Part shown: positions 1 through 8,732 of the stretch, one piece after another
Position numbering within the stretch: the stretch's first letter is position 1
Layout of the letters: each line of letters begins with the position of its first letter
Source of the DNA: Streptomyces laurentii
GTDB lineage: Bacteria; Actinomycetota; Actinomycetes; Streptomycetales; Streptomycetaceae
DNA length: 64,000 bases
NCBI GenBank assembly: GCA_002355495.1
Contig: AP017424.1
Span: forward strand, 5,397,501-5,461,500
Reading direction: 5' to 3'
The notes under the pieces: model-generated
The model's input: the letters and a program-made list of their open reading frames with translations, nothing else
What the model was told of the DNA's origin: nothing
The model's database searches: none
Position numbers and translations under genes: made by a program

Positions 1-780
1 GACACCGCGATGGTCGTGCACGTCTATCCGGGCCACAAGAAGGCGTCGGTGGTCTCCATACCGCGCGACACCCTCGTCGACCGGCCCATGTGCGCGAGCC
101 CGCAGGGCGCCCCGGTCCCGGCCGAGCGGCGGGCCATGTTCAACACGGCGTACGAGGTCGGCGGGCCGGCCTGCGCCGTGAAGACCGTCGAGTCGATGTC
201 CGGCATCCGCATGGACCACTACATCGAGGTCGACTTCGCCGGCTTCACGAAGCTCATCGACAAGCTCGGCGGCGTCGAGATCACCACGGCGAAGCCCATC
301 AAGGACGCCAAGAGCCACCTCGACCTCGCGCCGGGCACCCACACCCTCGACGGCGAGCAGTCGCTCGGCCTGGTCCGCACCCGCAAGAGCGTCGGCGACG
401 GCAGCGACCTCGGCCGCATCCAGCTCCAGCAGGCCTTCATGAAGGCGTTCATCGACCAGGTCAAGAACGTCGGCGTGTTCTCGAACCCCGCGAAGCTGTT
501 CGGCATCGCGGACACCGCCACCAAGGCCATCACGCCCGACTCCGAACTGGATTCCGTCAACGAGCTGTCGAGCTTCGCCAGCGGTCTGTCGAAGCTGGGC
601 GCCGACGACGTGCACATGATCACGATGCCGGTGGAGTACGACCCGGCGGACCCCAACCGCGTCCTGCCCGTCGAGGCCAAGGCGCAGCAGGTCTGGTCCG
701 CCCTGAAGGCGGACCGGCCGATCCCGGCCTCGGCCACCCAGGACACCGCCACGGGCAAGGCCGACGGCATCGTGAAGTAG
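1..780 (+). CDS. LytR-CpsA-Psr (LCP) family protein, 5' end outside window
   Basis: The reading frame is open from base 1, so this is the C-terminal part (about 259 residues) of a longer protein. LCP proteins transfer undecaprenyl-linked glycopolymers such as teichoic acids onto peptidoglycan at the outer membrane face. Visible LCP signatures are VVSIPRDTLVD near the start, the HYIEVDFAGF stretch, LIDKLGGVEI, and the LDGEQSLGLVRTRKSVGDGSDLGRIQLQQ segment split here as LDGEQSLGLVRTRK and DLGRIQLQQ, which carries the conserved Arg and Asp residues of the phosphate/prenyl pocket. The N-terminal membrane helix expected for the family is upstream of the window. A 211-bp gap separates it from rpmE. 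Confidence 0.9.
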   Translation, partial: DTAMVVHVYPGHKKASVVSIPRDTLVDRPMCASPQGAPVPAERRAMFNTAYEVGGPACAVKTVESMSGIRMDHYIEVDFAGFTKLIDKLGGVEITTAKPIKDAKSHLDLAPGTHTLDGEQSLGLVRTRKSVGDGSDLGRIQLQQAFMKAFIDQVKNVGVFSNPAKLFGIADTATKAITPDSELDSVNELSSFASGLSKLGADDVHMITMPVEYDPADPNRVLPVEAKAQQVWSALKADRPIPASATQDTATGKADGIVK

Positions 781-991
781 TCCGGAGCTGGTCCGGAGCC
801 CACCGAAAGGAAGCGCCGGGACCCGCCCACGGCCTCGGCGGACCCCGCCCCCGGGGGCGCCGGGAATAGTCGCGGACCGACCCCGGTTTTGGGAGATACG
901 GCCAGTCCTGGCAAACTGGTACGTCGGCCCCGGTTCACGCACGCGTATCCCGCACGGGCGACCCGGAGCCCTCCCTGAACTAGGAGACACC
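781..991 (+). promoter_or_regulatory. intergenic leader of rpmE
   Basis: This 211-bp gap carries no convincing ORF. It is GC-rich at first, then contains a relatively A/T-rich stretch around 880-925, where a promoter for rpmE would be expected. The only clear signal is the TAGGAGA ribosome binding site at 981-987 just before the TTG start. I could not assign -35 and -10 boxes with confidence. Confidence 0.35.
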
Positions 992-1213
992 TTGAAGCGC
1001 GAGATCCACCCCGAGTACGTCGAGACCCAGGTCAGCTGCACCTGTGGCGCGTCGTTCACCACCCGTAGCACCCTCACCGAGGGCACCATCCGTGCCGAGG
1101 TCTGCTCCGAGTGCCACCCGTTCTACACGGGCAAGCAGAAGATCCTCGACACCGGCGGCCGCGTCGCCCGCTTCGAGGCCCGCTTCGGCAAGGCCGGCTC
1201 CGCCAAGAAGTAG
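992..1213 (+). CDS. rpmE: 50S ribosomal protein L31, zinc-binding type
   Basis: This 73-residue protein is a structural component of the large ribosomal subunit at the intersubunit bridge. It starts at TTG (992) preceded by TAGGAGACACC; no ATG is available at the conserved N-terminus MKREIHPEY. Four cysteines (Cys16, Cys18, Cys38, Cys41, in a CxC...CxxC arrangement) form the zinc site of the C+ paralog. In Streptomyces a C- paralog normally replaces this form under zinc starvation, so the protein also acts as a zinc reserve. The family signatures HPFYTGKQK and VARFEARFG are intact. It is followed by a strong hairpin before prfA. Confidence 0.97.
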   Translation: MKREIHPEYVETQVSCTCGASFTTRSTLTEGTIRAEVCSECHPFYTGKQKILDTGGRVARFEARFGKAGSAKK

Positions 1214-1222
1214 CGAGCCTTT

Positions 1223-1268
1223 GCGCCGGTCTTCGGCTGCCCCTGCGCGGGGTGGCCGGGACCGGCGC
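1223..1268 (+). terminator. hairpin terminator after rpmE
   Basis: GCGCCGGTC at 1223-1231 pairs perfectly with GACCGGCGC at 1260-1268. Inside it CGGCTGCCCC pairs with GGGGTGGCCG with two G-U wobbles, giving one long hairpin followed by TTTG. It lies between rpmE and prfA and probably terminates or attenuates rpmE transcription. Confidence 0.7.
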
Positions 1269-1314
1269 TTTGCCGTCCCCGTAGCAACTGACGAAAACCA
1301 CCCAGGAGCCCCCG

Positions 1315-2391
1315 ATGTTCGAGGCGGTCGAGGAACTGGTCGGCGAGCACGTCGACCTCGAGAAGAAGCTCGCCGACCCTTCGGTTCACGCCGATCAGGC
1401 CAACGCGCGCAAGCTCAACAAGCGCTACGCCGAGCTGACCCCGATCGTCTCCGCGTACCTGTCCTGGAAGCGGACGGGTGACGACATCGAGACGGCCAAG
1501 GAGTTCGCGCACGACGACCCCGACTTCGCCGCCGAGGTCAAGCAGCTGGAGAAGCAGCGCGAGGAGCTCACCGAGAAGCTCCGTCTCCTGCTGGTCCCGC
1601 GCGACCCCAGTGACGACAAGGACGTCATCCTGGAGATCAAGGCAGGCGCCGGCGGCGACGAGTCCGCGCTCTTCGCGGGCGACCTGCTGCGCATGTACCT
1701 GCGCTACGCCGAGCGCGTCGGCTGGAAGACCGAGATCATCGACTCCACCGAGTCCGAGCTGGGCGGCTACAAGGACGTCCAGGTCGCGGTGAAGACCAAG
1801 GGCGGCAACGGCGCGACCGAGCCCGGCAAGGGCGTCTGGGCGCGACTGAAGTACGAGGGTGGTGTGCACCGCGTGCAGCGCGTGCCCGCCACCGAGTCGC
1901 AGGGCCGTATCCACACCTCCGCGGCCGGTGTGCTCGTCACGCCGGAGGCCGAGGAGGTCGAGGTCGAGATCCACGCGAACGACCTGCGGATCGACGTCTA
2001 CCGCTCGTCCGGCCCCGGTGGCCAGTCCGTCAACACGACCGACTCCGCCGTCCGCATCACCCACCTGCCCACCGGCATCGTGGCCTCCTGCCAGAACGAG
2101 AAGAGCCAGCTCCAGAACAAGGAGCAGGCCATGCGTATCCTGCGTTCCCGGCTGCTGGCCGCGGCGCAGGAGAAGGCCGAGGCCGAGGCCGCCGACGCGC
2201 GCCGCAGCCAGGTCCGCACCGTCGACCGTTCCGAGAAGATCCGTACGTACAACTTCCCGGAGAACCGCATCTCGGACCACCGGGTCGGCTTCAAGTCGTA
2301 CAACCTGGACCAAGTGCTCGACGGCGAGCTCGACGCGGTCATCCAGGCCTGCGTCGACGCCGACTCCGCCGCCAAGCTGGCGGCGGCGTAA
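1315..2391 (+). CDS. prfA: peptide chain release factor 1
   Basis: This 358-residue class I release factor recognises UAA and UAG and triggers peptidyl-tRNA hydrolysis in the ribosome. The catalytic GGQ motif is in SSGPGGQSVNTTDSAVR and is followed by the expected basic region. The N-terminal coiled-coil domain, the PCRF domain (DVILEIKAGAGGDESALFAG) and the C-terminal RF-1 domain are all present. The ATG at 1315 is preceded by CCAGGAGCC. It is followed 49 bp later by prmC, which methylates the Gln of this GGQ motif, the usual functional pairing. Confidence 0.98.
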   Translation: MFEAVEELVGEHVDLEKKLADPSVHADQANARKLNKRYAELTPIVSAYLSWKRTGDDIETAKEFAHDDPDFAAEVKQLEKQREELTEKLRLLLVPRDPSDDKDVILEIKAGAGGDESALFAGDLLRMYLRYAERVGWKTEIIDSTESELGGYKDVQVAVKTKGGNGATEPGKGVWARLKYEGGVHRVQRVPATESQGRIHTSAAGVLVTPEAEEVEVEIHANDLRIDVYRSSGPGGQSVNTTDSAVRITHLPTGIVASCQNEKSQLQNKEQAMRILRSRLLAAAQEKAEAEAADARRSQVRTVDRSEKIRTYNFPENRISDHRVGFKSYNLDQVLDGELDAVIQACVDADSAAKLAAA

Positions 2392-2440
2392 GCACCCGCA
2401 AGACCGCCCCACAGCCCCACCCGCACCACGGAGGACCAGC

Positions 2441-3286
2441 GTGAACCTGCTGCTTGCCGAGGTGGCCCAGGCCACCCAGCGGCTGGCCGACGCCGGCGTT
2501 CCCTCACCGCGTTTCGACGCCGAGGAGCTCGCCGCGTTCGTGCACGGCGTGAAGCGGGGGGAGCTGCACAACGTCAAGGACGCCGACTTCGACGCCCGCT
2601 ACTGGGAGGCGGTCGCCCGCCGCGAGGCGCGCGAACCGCTCCAGCACATCACCGGGCGGGCCTTCTTCCGCTATCTGGAGCTCCAGGTCGGCCCCGGTGT
2701 CTTCGTGCCCCGGCCGGAGACCGAGTCGGTCGTCGGCTGGGCCATAGACGCCGTCCGGGCGATGGACGTGGTCGAACCGCTCATCGTCGACCTGTGCACC
2801 GGTTCCGGCGCCATCGCGCTCGCCATGGCCCAGGAGGTGCCGCGCTCGCGCGTGCACGCCGTGGAGCTGTCCGACGACGCGCTGGTGTGGACCCGGAAGA
2901 ACGCGGAGGACTCGCGCGTCACCGTCCACCAGGGCGACGCGCTCACCGCGCTGCCGGAGCTGAACGGCCAGGTCGACCTGGTCATCTCGAACCCGCCGTA
3001 CATCCCGCTCACCGAGTGGGAGTACGTGGCGCCCGAGGCACGCGACCACGACCCGGACATGGCGCTGTTCTCCGGCGAGGACGGCCTCGACACCATCCGG
3101 GGCATCGAGCGCACCGCGCACCGGCTGCTGCGGCCCGGCGGACTCGTCGTCATCGAGCACGCCGACACCCAGGGCGGCCAGGTGCCGTGGATCTTCAACG
3201 AGGAGGCCGGCTGGACGGACGCCGCCGACCACCCCGACCTGAACAACCGGCCGCGCTTCGCGACCGCTCGCAAGGCGACGCCGTGA
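2441..3286 (+). CDS. prmC: release factor glutamine N5-methyltransferase
   Basis: This 281-residue SAM-dependent enzyme methylates the glutamine of the GGQ loop in release factors 1 and 2. The SAM-binding motif is VDLCTGSGAIALAMA and the substrate-glutamine motif is the catalytic NPPY (LVISNPPYIPL). The N-terminal helical domain that docks on the release factor is present (NLLLAEVAQATQRL). I chose the GTG at 2441, preceded by GGAGGACCAGC; the frame is open much further upstream, but that part overlaps prfA and is not PrmC-like. It is probably cotranscribed with prfA. Confidence 0.96.
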   Translation: MNLLLAEVAQATQRLADAGVPSPRFDAEELAAFVHGVKRGELHNVKDADFDARYWEAVARREAREPLQHITGRAFFRYLELQVGPGVFVPRPETESVVGWAIDAVRAMDVVEPLIVDLCTGSGAIALAMAQEVPRSRVHAVELSDDALVWTRKNAEDSRVTVHQGDALTALPELNGQVDLVISNPPYIPLTEWEYVAPEARDHDPDMALFSGEDGLDTIRGIERTAHRLLRPGGLVVIEHADTQGGQVPWIFNEEAGWTDAADHPDLNNRPRFATARKATP

Positions 3287-3407
3287 CGGGGGTCGTGACC
3301 GGGACGGACGAGCGGTATGTTCCGCGCGTTCCGCGCAGTGCGTGTGTTCCGGAGACGACGACGCGGACGACGACGCGAGTGACCAACCAAAGGGAGGACC
3401 GGGACTG

Positions 3408-4055
3408 ATGGCTCGGCGATACGACTGCAACGAGGCGACCGACCGGGCCACGGGTCTGCGTGAGGCCGCCTCCGCGGTGCGCCGCGGCGAACTGGTCGTG
3501 CTGCCCACCGACACCGTGTACGGGATCGGGGCGGACGCCTTCAGCTCGGAGGCCGTCGCGGACCTGCTCACGGCCAAGGGCCGCGGCCGCAACATGCCCA
3601 CGCCCGTGCTCATCGGCTCCCCGAACACGCTGCACGGTCTCGTCACGGACTTCTCCGAGATGGCCTGGGAGCTCGTCGACGCCTTCTGGCCCGGTGCGCT
3701 GACCCTGGTCGCCCGGCACCAGCCGTCGCTCCAGTGGGACCTCGGCGACACCCGCGGCACCGTCGCGATCCGGATGCCGCTGCACCCGGTGGCGATCGAG
3801 CTGCTGACGGAGGTCGGCCCGATGGCGGTGTCCTCGGCGAACCTGACCGGTCACCCGGCGCCGGAGAGCTGCGACGCGGCCCAGGGCATGCTCGGCGACT
3901 CCGTCTCCGTGTACCTGGACGGCGGCCCGACGCCCGGCATCGTCCCGTCGTCCATCGTGGACGTCACCGGCAAGGCGCCGGTGCTGCTGCGCGAGGGCGC
4001 GCTGACCGCCGAGGACCTCCGGAAGGTGGTACCCGACCTCGAGGTGGCGAATTGA
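3408..4055 (+). CDS. L-threonylcarbamoyladenylate synthase (TsaC/Sua5 family)
   Basis: This 215-residue YrdC-fold enzyme makes threonylcarbamoyl-AMP from threonine, bicarbonate and ATP for the t6A37 modification of ANN-decoding tRNAs. Family motifs are LPTDTVYGIGADA, the basic KGRGRNMPTPVLI, WPGALTLV and SSANLTG. The ATG at 3408 follows GGGAGGACC; an upstream in-frame ATG adds an acidic, non-conserved tail and has no ribosome binding site. The length matches a bare YrdC domain without the C-terminal Sua5 domain. Its stop overlaps the start of the phosphatase-like gene. Confidence 0.94.
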   Translation: MARRYDCNEATDRATGLREAASAVRRGELVVLPTDTVYGIGADAFSSEAVADLLTAKGRGRNMPTPVLIGSPNTLHGLVTDFSEMAWELVDAFWPGALTLVARHQPSLQWDLGDTRGTVAIRMPLHPVAIELLTEVGPMAVSSANLTGHPAPESCDAAQGMLGDSVSVYLDGGPTPGIVPSSIVDVTGKAPVLLREGALTAEDLRKVVPDLEVAN

Positions 4056-4711
4056 CCGCCCCTGAGGGGCGTGGCATAGCGGGGCACGAGCACGAGTACG
4101 ACCGCAGTACCTTCCGCATCCTCCACGTCAGCACCGGCAACGTCTGCCGCTCGCCCATCACCGAGCGGCTGACCCGCCATGCCCTGGCCGACCGGCTGGG
4201 CGACCCCCTGGGCGGGGGCCTGATCGTGGAGAGCGCGGGCACCTGGGGCCACGAGGGCGCCCCGATGGAGGCCAACGCGGAAGTCGTCCTCGCGGACTTC
4301 GGCGCGGACTTCAGCGGCTTCGTGGGCCGTGAGCTCCTCGACGAGCACGTCATACGCGCGGATCTGGTCCTGACCGCGACCCGCGACCACCGCGCGCAGG
4401 TCATCTCGATGGGGCACTCGGCGGGGCTGCGGACCTTCACGCTGAAGGAGTTCACCCGCCTCGTCCGCGCCATAGACCCGGCGACCCTTCCCGACCCGCG
4501 TGGGGCGTACGGGACGGTCGACCGCGCCCGCGCGCTGGTCCGTGCCGCCGCCGCTCTCCGCGGGTGGCTGCTCGCCCCGTCGGAGGAGGCGGACGAGGTG
4601 AACGACCCGTACGGCGCGCCGATCACCTTCTTCCGCTCGATCGGCGACGAGATCCAGCAGGCGCTGGATCCGGTCGTGACGGCGCTGACGGGCGTGCCCG
4701 CGCGGTACTGA
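4052..4711 (+). CDS. low-molecular-weight phosphotyrosine phosphatase-like protein with Ser in place of the nucleophile
   Basis: This 219-residue protein has the LMW-PTP fold signature near its N-terminus: FRILHVSTGNVCRSPITER. In active enzymes the P-loop is C(X)5R(S/T). Here the position exactly six residues before Arg33 is Ser27 (codon AGC), not Cys. The only nearby cysteine is Cys32, next to the Arg. The general-acid Asp region LPDPRGAYG is retained. The TTG start at 4052 overlaps the tsaC stop, with GAGGTGG at 4041-4047 as ribosome binding site; the frame has no better start. It is translationally coupled to tsaC. It could be a substrate-binding pseudophosphatase; enzymatic activity is doubtful. 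Confidence 0.85.
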   Translation: MTAPEGRGIAGHEHEYDRSTFRILHVSTGNVCRSPITERLTRHALADRLGDPLGGGLIVESAGTWGHEGAPMEANAEVVLADFGADFSGFVGRELLDEHVIRADLVLTATRDHRAQVISMGHSAGLRTFTLKEFTRLVRAIDPATLPDPRGAYGTVDRARALVRAAAALRGWLLAPSEEADEVNDPYGAPITFFRSIGDEIQQALDPVVTALTGVPARY

Positions 4712-5010
4712 GCCGGCGCGGGGGAGAGCCGCGCCGCGTCCGCCCGCGCCGCGATCCCGTCCGCCGCGTTCCCGGCCGCCTGCGCCGCGTTCCCGTCCGC
4801 CGCGTTTCCGTGCGCCGGACATCCCGGCCCGGGCCTTCATCCCTCCCGTCACCCCCGCCCCGCCCGTACACGCGCCCCTGACGGCCCCGTACGGCCTGCC
4901 CGCGCGCCGCGGGCAGGGGGAGAGCACCAAGGTGGAGCAGTGAGGGGGCACGAGGCGCTCAGGGTGCCTACAGTGGATTTCAGGCCACCCCCACCGCCCG
5001 GAGCGCCCCC
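4712..5010 (+). repeat. low-complexity intergenic spacer with degenerate CCGTCCGCCGCG-type repeats
   Basis: This 299-bp gap before glyA holds no credible gene. About 4730-4830 contains several imperfect copies of a short unit reading roughly GCCGCGTTCCCGTCCGCC. ORFs called here in several frames are Arg/Pro/Gly-rich products of this repetition. The sequence nearest glyA (4930-5000) is likely to hold its promoter, but no clear boxes are visible. Confidence 0.5.
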
Positions 5011-6345
5011 ATGCCCCCGCTCACCGCGCCGACCGAACCCGCGTCCCCCGACACGTCCCCGGCCGAGGCCGGGACCGAGGCCGGGACCGAGGCCGTGTCC
5101 GGCTTCGACGCGGGACTCGGCCTCCTGCGCCGGCAGGACCCCGAGATCGCGGACGTCCTGCTCGGCGAGGCACAGAGGCAGGCGGACGGGCTCCAGCTCA
5201 TCGCGGCCGAGAACTTCACCTCGCCCGCCGTGCTCGCCGCCCTCGCCTCCCCGCTCGCCAACAAGTACGCCGAGGGCTACCCGGGCGCCCGCTACCACGG
5301 GGGCTGCGTCTACGCGGACGCCGCCGAGCGGATCGCCGTCGACCGCGCGAAGGCCCTGTTCGGCGCCGCGCACGCGAACGTGCAGCCGCACTCGGGTTCG
5401 TCCGCCGTGCTCGCCGCGTACGCCGCGCTGCTGCGCCCCGGCGACACCGTGCTCGCGATGAGCCTCGCGCACGGCGGGCATCTCACGCACGGCGCGCCCG
5501 CGAACTTCTCCGGCCGCTGGTTCGACTTCGTCTCGTACGGCGTGGACGCCGAGACCGGCCTCGTCGACTACGAGCAGGTCGCCGCGCTCGCCCGGCACCA
5601 CCGGCCGAAGGCGATCGTCTGTGGCTCGATCTCGTACCCCCGCCATCTCGACTACGCGCTGTTCCGCTCCATCGCCGACGAGGTCGGCGCGTACCTCATC
5701 GCCGACGCCGCCCACCCGCTCGGTCTGATCGCCGGCGGCGCGGCGCCGAACCCCGTCCCGTTCGCGGACATCGTCTGCGGCACCACCCACAAGGTGCTGC
5801 GCGGCCCGCGCGGCGGTCTGGTGCTGTGCGGGGAGGAGCTGGCGGCACGGGTGGACCGGGCGGTGTTCCCGTTCACGCAGGGCGGCGCGCAGATGCACAC
5901 GATCGCCGCGAAGGCGGTCGCGTTCGGGGAGGCGGCGACGCCGGCCTTCGCCGCGTACGCCCGCCGGGTCGTCGAGAACGCGCGCGTCCTGTCCGCCGCG
6001 CTCGCCGCCGAGGGCTTCGCGCCGACGACGGGCGGGACCGACACCCACCTCGTCACCGTCGACCCGACGCCGCTGGGCGTCGACGGCCGGGTCGCCCGCG
6101 ACCGGCTCGCGGCCGCCGGGATCGTCCTCGACACGTGCGCGCTTCCGTACGGGGAGGGGCACGGCGAGGGGCGCGGCATCCGGCTCGGCACCGCCGCCGT
6201 GACCACGCAGGGCATGGGGACGGCGGAGATGGCGAGAATTGCCGCACTGTTCACCGCGGCGCTACGAGACGACGCCGGGGAAACGGCCCGGGTACGGGCG
6301 GATGTACGCGAGATCGCCGGGCGATTTCCGCCGTATAGCCGCTGA
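5011..6345 (+). CDS. glyA: serine hydroxymethyltransferase family PLP enzyme
   Basis: This 444-residue protein belongs to the family that interconverts serine and glycine while charging tetrahydrofolate. The PLP lysine lies in the intact motif CGTTHKVLRGPRGG. Other landmarks are ANKYAEGYPGARYHGG, VQPHSGSSAV, AHGGHLTHG and the PLP-binding Asp in LIADAAHPLGLIA (usually DMAHVAGL). The first ~35 residues are an Ala/Pro/Glu extension with a tandem EAGTEAGTEA repeat. Several positions differ from housekeeping GlyA, so it may be a second, more divergent copy. The ATG at 5011 gives the family alignment. Confidence 0.88.
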   Translation: MPPLTAPTEPASPDTSPAEAGTEAGTEAVSGFDAGLGLLRRQDPEIADVLLGEAQRQADGLQLIAAENFTSPAVLAALASPLANKYAEGYPGARYHGGCVYADAAERIAVDRAKALFGAAHANVQPHSGSSAVLAAYAALLRPGDTVLAMSLAHGGHLTHGAPANFSGRWFDFVSYGVDAETGLVDYEQVAALARHHRPKAIVCGSISYPRHLDYALFRSIADEVGAYLIADAAHPLGLIAGGAAPNPVPFADIVCGTTHKVLRGPRGGLVLCGEELAARVDRAVFPFTQGGAQMHTIAAKAVAFGEAATPAFAAYARRVVENARVLSAALAAEGFAPTTGGTDTHLVTVDPTPLGVDGRVARDRLAAAGIVLDTCALPYGEGHGEGRGIRLGTAAVTTQGMGTAEMARIAALFTAALRDDAGETARVRADVREIAGRFPPYSR

Positions 6346-6463
6346 AACGCCGGTTACGGGAGCGCCTCCGCAACCGTTCGGGACGGGGATGTGTCCTCGA
6401 CCATGGGGACGGCCCGGCTAGGGTGTGGGGCTGAGATGGCCAGCGATTCCTGTGGGGCAGCCC

Positions 6464-7831
6464 GTGCGTGATTACCTGCTGACGCTTTGTGTCACGGCCG
6501 CGGTGACCTATCTGCTGACCGGTCCGGTGCGGAAGTTCGCCATCGCGACCGGGGCGATGCCGGAGATCCGCGCACGCGACGTACACCGAGAACCGACACC
6601 GCGGCTCGGTGGCATCGCCATGTTCTTCGGACTGTGCGCGGGCCTGCTCGTCGCGGACCATCTGCAGAACCTCAGCAGTGTCTTCGAGCTGTCCAACGAG
6701 CCCCGCGCGCTGCTCTCCGGCGCCGCGCTGATCTGGCTCGTCGGCGTCCTGGACGACAAGTTCGAGCTGGACGCGCTCATCAAGCTCGGCGCGCAGATGA
6801 TCTCCGCGGGCGTGATGGTCGTGCAGGGTCTGACGATCCTGTGGCTGCCCATCCCCGGTGTCGGCACGGTCGCCCTCACCCAGTGGCAGGGCACCCTCCT
6901 CACCGTCGCGCTGGTCGTCCTGACCATCAACGCGGTGAACTTCGTCGACGGCCTCGACGGCCTCGCGGCCGGCATGGTCTGCATCGCCTCGGCGGCGTTC
7001 TTCCTGTACGCGTACCGCATGTGGTACGGCCTCACGATCGAGGCCGCCGCGCCCGCGACGCTCTTCGCCGCGATCCTCATGGGCATGTGTCTGGGCTATC
7101 TGCCGCACAACATGCACCCGGCGCGGATCTTCATGGGCGACTCGGGCTCGATGCTGATCGGTCTGATCCTGGCCGCGTCCGCGATCTCGATCACCGGCCA
7201 GGTCGACCCCGACCTGCTGGAGATCTTCGAGGGTTCGACGAAGGCCGCCACCCACGCCGCCCTGCCGGTCTTCATCCCGCTGGTGCTGCCGCTGACGATC
7301 ATCGCGATCCCGATGGCGGACCTGGTGCTGGCGATCGTGCGCCGTACGTGGAAGGGCCAGTCGCCGTTCGCGGCGGACCGCGGGCACCTGCACCACCGGC
7401 TCCTGGAGATCGGGCACTCGCACAGCCGTGCCGTGCTGATCATGTACTTCTGGTCGGCGCTCATCGCCTTCGGCACGCTGGCCTACTCGGTGCACTCGAC
7501 GTCGATGTGGATCGTCCTCACCGTGGTCTTCCTGAGCGCGGTGGGTCTGGTGCTGCTGCTCCTGCCGCGCTTCACGCCGCGGGCGCCGAAGTGGGCGCAG
7601 GCGGTCGTGCCGCCGCGTTACCGGCGCCGCGCGTACCGTCTGGCGCAGGCTCAGGCGGCGGAGGAGGCCGCGAGGCTCGACTCCGGCGCCGGTCCGGTCA
7701 CCGGATCCGAGACGGACGGGCCGGCGGCCGAGGAGGACCGCGAGCCCGTCCCGGCCGGGGTCAACGGAGCGACCGCCATCGGCCACCGTTCACGCTTCTC
7801 CGATCGAAGTAAGGCTGGGGCGCGAGGTTGA
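6464..7831 (+). CDS. undecaprenyl/decaprenyl-phosphate GlcNAc-1-phosphate transferase (WecA/MraY family)
   Basis: This polytopic membrane enzyme of about 455 residues transfers GlcNAc-1-phosphate from UDP-GlcNAc to a polyprenyl phosphate, the first step of teichoic-acid or other wall-glycan assembly. All family motifs are present: the DD motif in GVLDDKFELD, NFVDGLDGLAAG, FMGDSGSMLIG and the cytoplasmic RGHLHHRLLEIGHS loop. About ten hydrophobic helices precede a hydrophilic C-terminal tail rich in Ala/Glu. I chose the GTG at 6464 (MRDYLLTL), after TGTGGGG; a start at 6425 would add a non-conserved stretch. It directly precedes the ATP synthase operon, as is usual in Streptomyces. Confidence 0.93.
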   Translation: MRDYLLTLCVTAAVTYLLTGPVRKFAIATGAMPEIRARDVHREPTPRLGGIAMFFGLCAGLLVADHLQNLSSVFELSNEPRALLSGAALIWLVGVLDDKFELDALIKLGAQMISAGVMVVQGLTILWLPIPGVGTVALTQWQGTLLTVALVVLTINAVNFVDGLDGLAAGMVCIASAAFFLYAYRMWYGLTIEAAAPATLFAAILMGMCLGYLPHNMHPARIFMGDSGSMLIGLILAASAISITGQVDPDLLEIFEGSTKAATHAALPVFIPLVLPLTIIAIPMADLVLAIVRRTWKGQSPFAADRGHLHHRLLEIGHSHSRAVLIMYFWSALIAFGTLAYSVHSTSMWIVLTVVFLSAVGLVLLLLPRFTPRAPKWAQAVVPPRYRRRAYRLAQAQAAEEAARLDSGAGPVTGSETDGPAAEEDREPVPAGVNGATAIGHRSRFSDRSKAGARG

Positions 7832-7937
7832 CGAAAGCCCCATCTGCGGCCAATAGCACACGAGTTGCCGCGTTGTCGCGCACACACGTGCAGGGTCACT
7901 CTCAGGTGTGAGAGTTGGCACACGCACGGGTAAAGAC

Positions 7938-7967
7938 CTATTCAAATAGTTTGTGATACGGTTCACG
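7938..7967 (+). promoter_or_regulatory. AT-rich regulatory segment with a CRP-type box upstream of the ATP synthase operon
   Basis: In the 262-bp gap between the GlcNAc-1-P transferase and atpI there is a short AT-rich island. CTATT-CA-AATAG (7938-7949) is an inverted repeat. Immediately after it TGTGA-N6-TCACG occupies 7952-7967, one base away from the canonical CRP/FNR-family pattern TGTGA-N6-TCACA. The operon promoter is likely to be here. The binding protein is inferred from the pattern only. Confidence 0.5.
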
Positions 7968-8093
7968 AGACCCGGCGACAGTGCCGAAAGACCGTAGTGC
8001 GACGGCCTTTTCGGCCCCGAGGCTCATCTCGGTCCGGGCTTACTCTCGTCCATGACGACACCATCGCCCCCTCCAGCAAGCGGAGACACCGCC

Positions 8094-8507
8094 ATGCCGT
8101 CCAACGACGCACGCATTCTGCTGCGCACCGCAGTGCCCACCGCCGCCGCCGGCATCATCGCCACGGTTGTCAGCGGTGTGCTCGCGGGCGGCAAGGGTGC
8201 GATCGGCGCCGTCATCGGCACCCTGGTCGTGCTCCTGTTCATGGGGATCGGGCAGGTGGTTCTTCAGCGGACGGCGAAGAAACTCCCGCATCTGTTCCAG
8301 GCCATGGGGCTCATGCTCTACACGGCCCAGCTGCTGGTGCTCTTCATCTTCCTGGCGCTGCTGAAGGGGACGACCGCGTTCAACTTCAAGGCCTTCGCCT
8401 TCACGCTGCTCGCCACCACGATCGTGTGGGTCGCCGCCCAGGCCCGTGCCTACATGAAGGCCAAGATCACGTACGTCGACCCCGACAATTCGGGGCCGAA
8501 GCCGTGA
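8094..8507 (+). CDS. atpI: ATP synthase protein I
   Basis: This small membrane protein of about 137 residues has four hydrophobic segments (for example GTLVVLLFMGIGQVVLQ and LLVLFIFLALL). AtpI is an accessory factor for assembly of the c-ring and is the usual first gene of the actinobacterial atp operon. I chose the ATG at 8094 (MPSNDARILL), preceded by CGGAGACACC at the right distance. An in-frame ATG at 8052 would add 14 residues rich in Pro and Ser and lacks an obvious ribosome binding site. A 225-bp spacer separates it from atpB. Confidence 0.9.
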   Translation: MPSNDARILLRTAVPTAAAGIIATVVSGVLAGGKGAIGAVIGTLVVLLFMGIGQVVLQRTAKKLPHLFQAMGLMLYTAQLLVLFIFLALLKGTTAFNFKAFAFTLLATTIVWVAAQARAYMKAKITYVDPDNSGPKP

Positions 8508-8732
8508 AGGGTAGGGCCGGGATAAAGCCGCCTTCGGCTTCCTGCTATCGTCCGGTGCCAACTGCGGCACTGCGGGCGCGGGCATCCGGAACGGCGCCTG
8601 ACCCAGCGAGAGGCTTGATGCCGAACCGCCGCCCCCTTATCCGTAAGACCAGTCCAGTGCCGACCCGCGGCTGCGTGCCGCGCCGACACAACGAGGTTGC
8701 CGTACCTATGCGCCACGCTGAAGGAGCCCGCG

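Noticed and set aside
1123..2577. 484-residue antisense ORF opposite prfA
   Set aside because: A shadow of prfA codon bias; Leu/Val/Gly/Asp-rich without family motifs, and prfA itself is complete.
4730..4830. Possible structured RNA in the repeat-like spacer before glyA
   Set aside because: Low-complexity GC sequence pairs in many ways; no defined fold or motif stands out.
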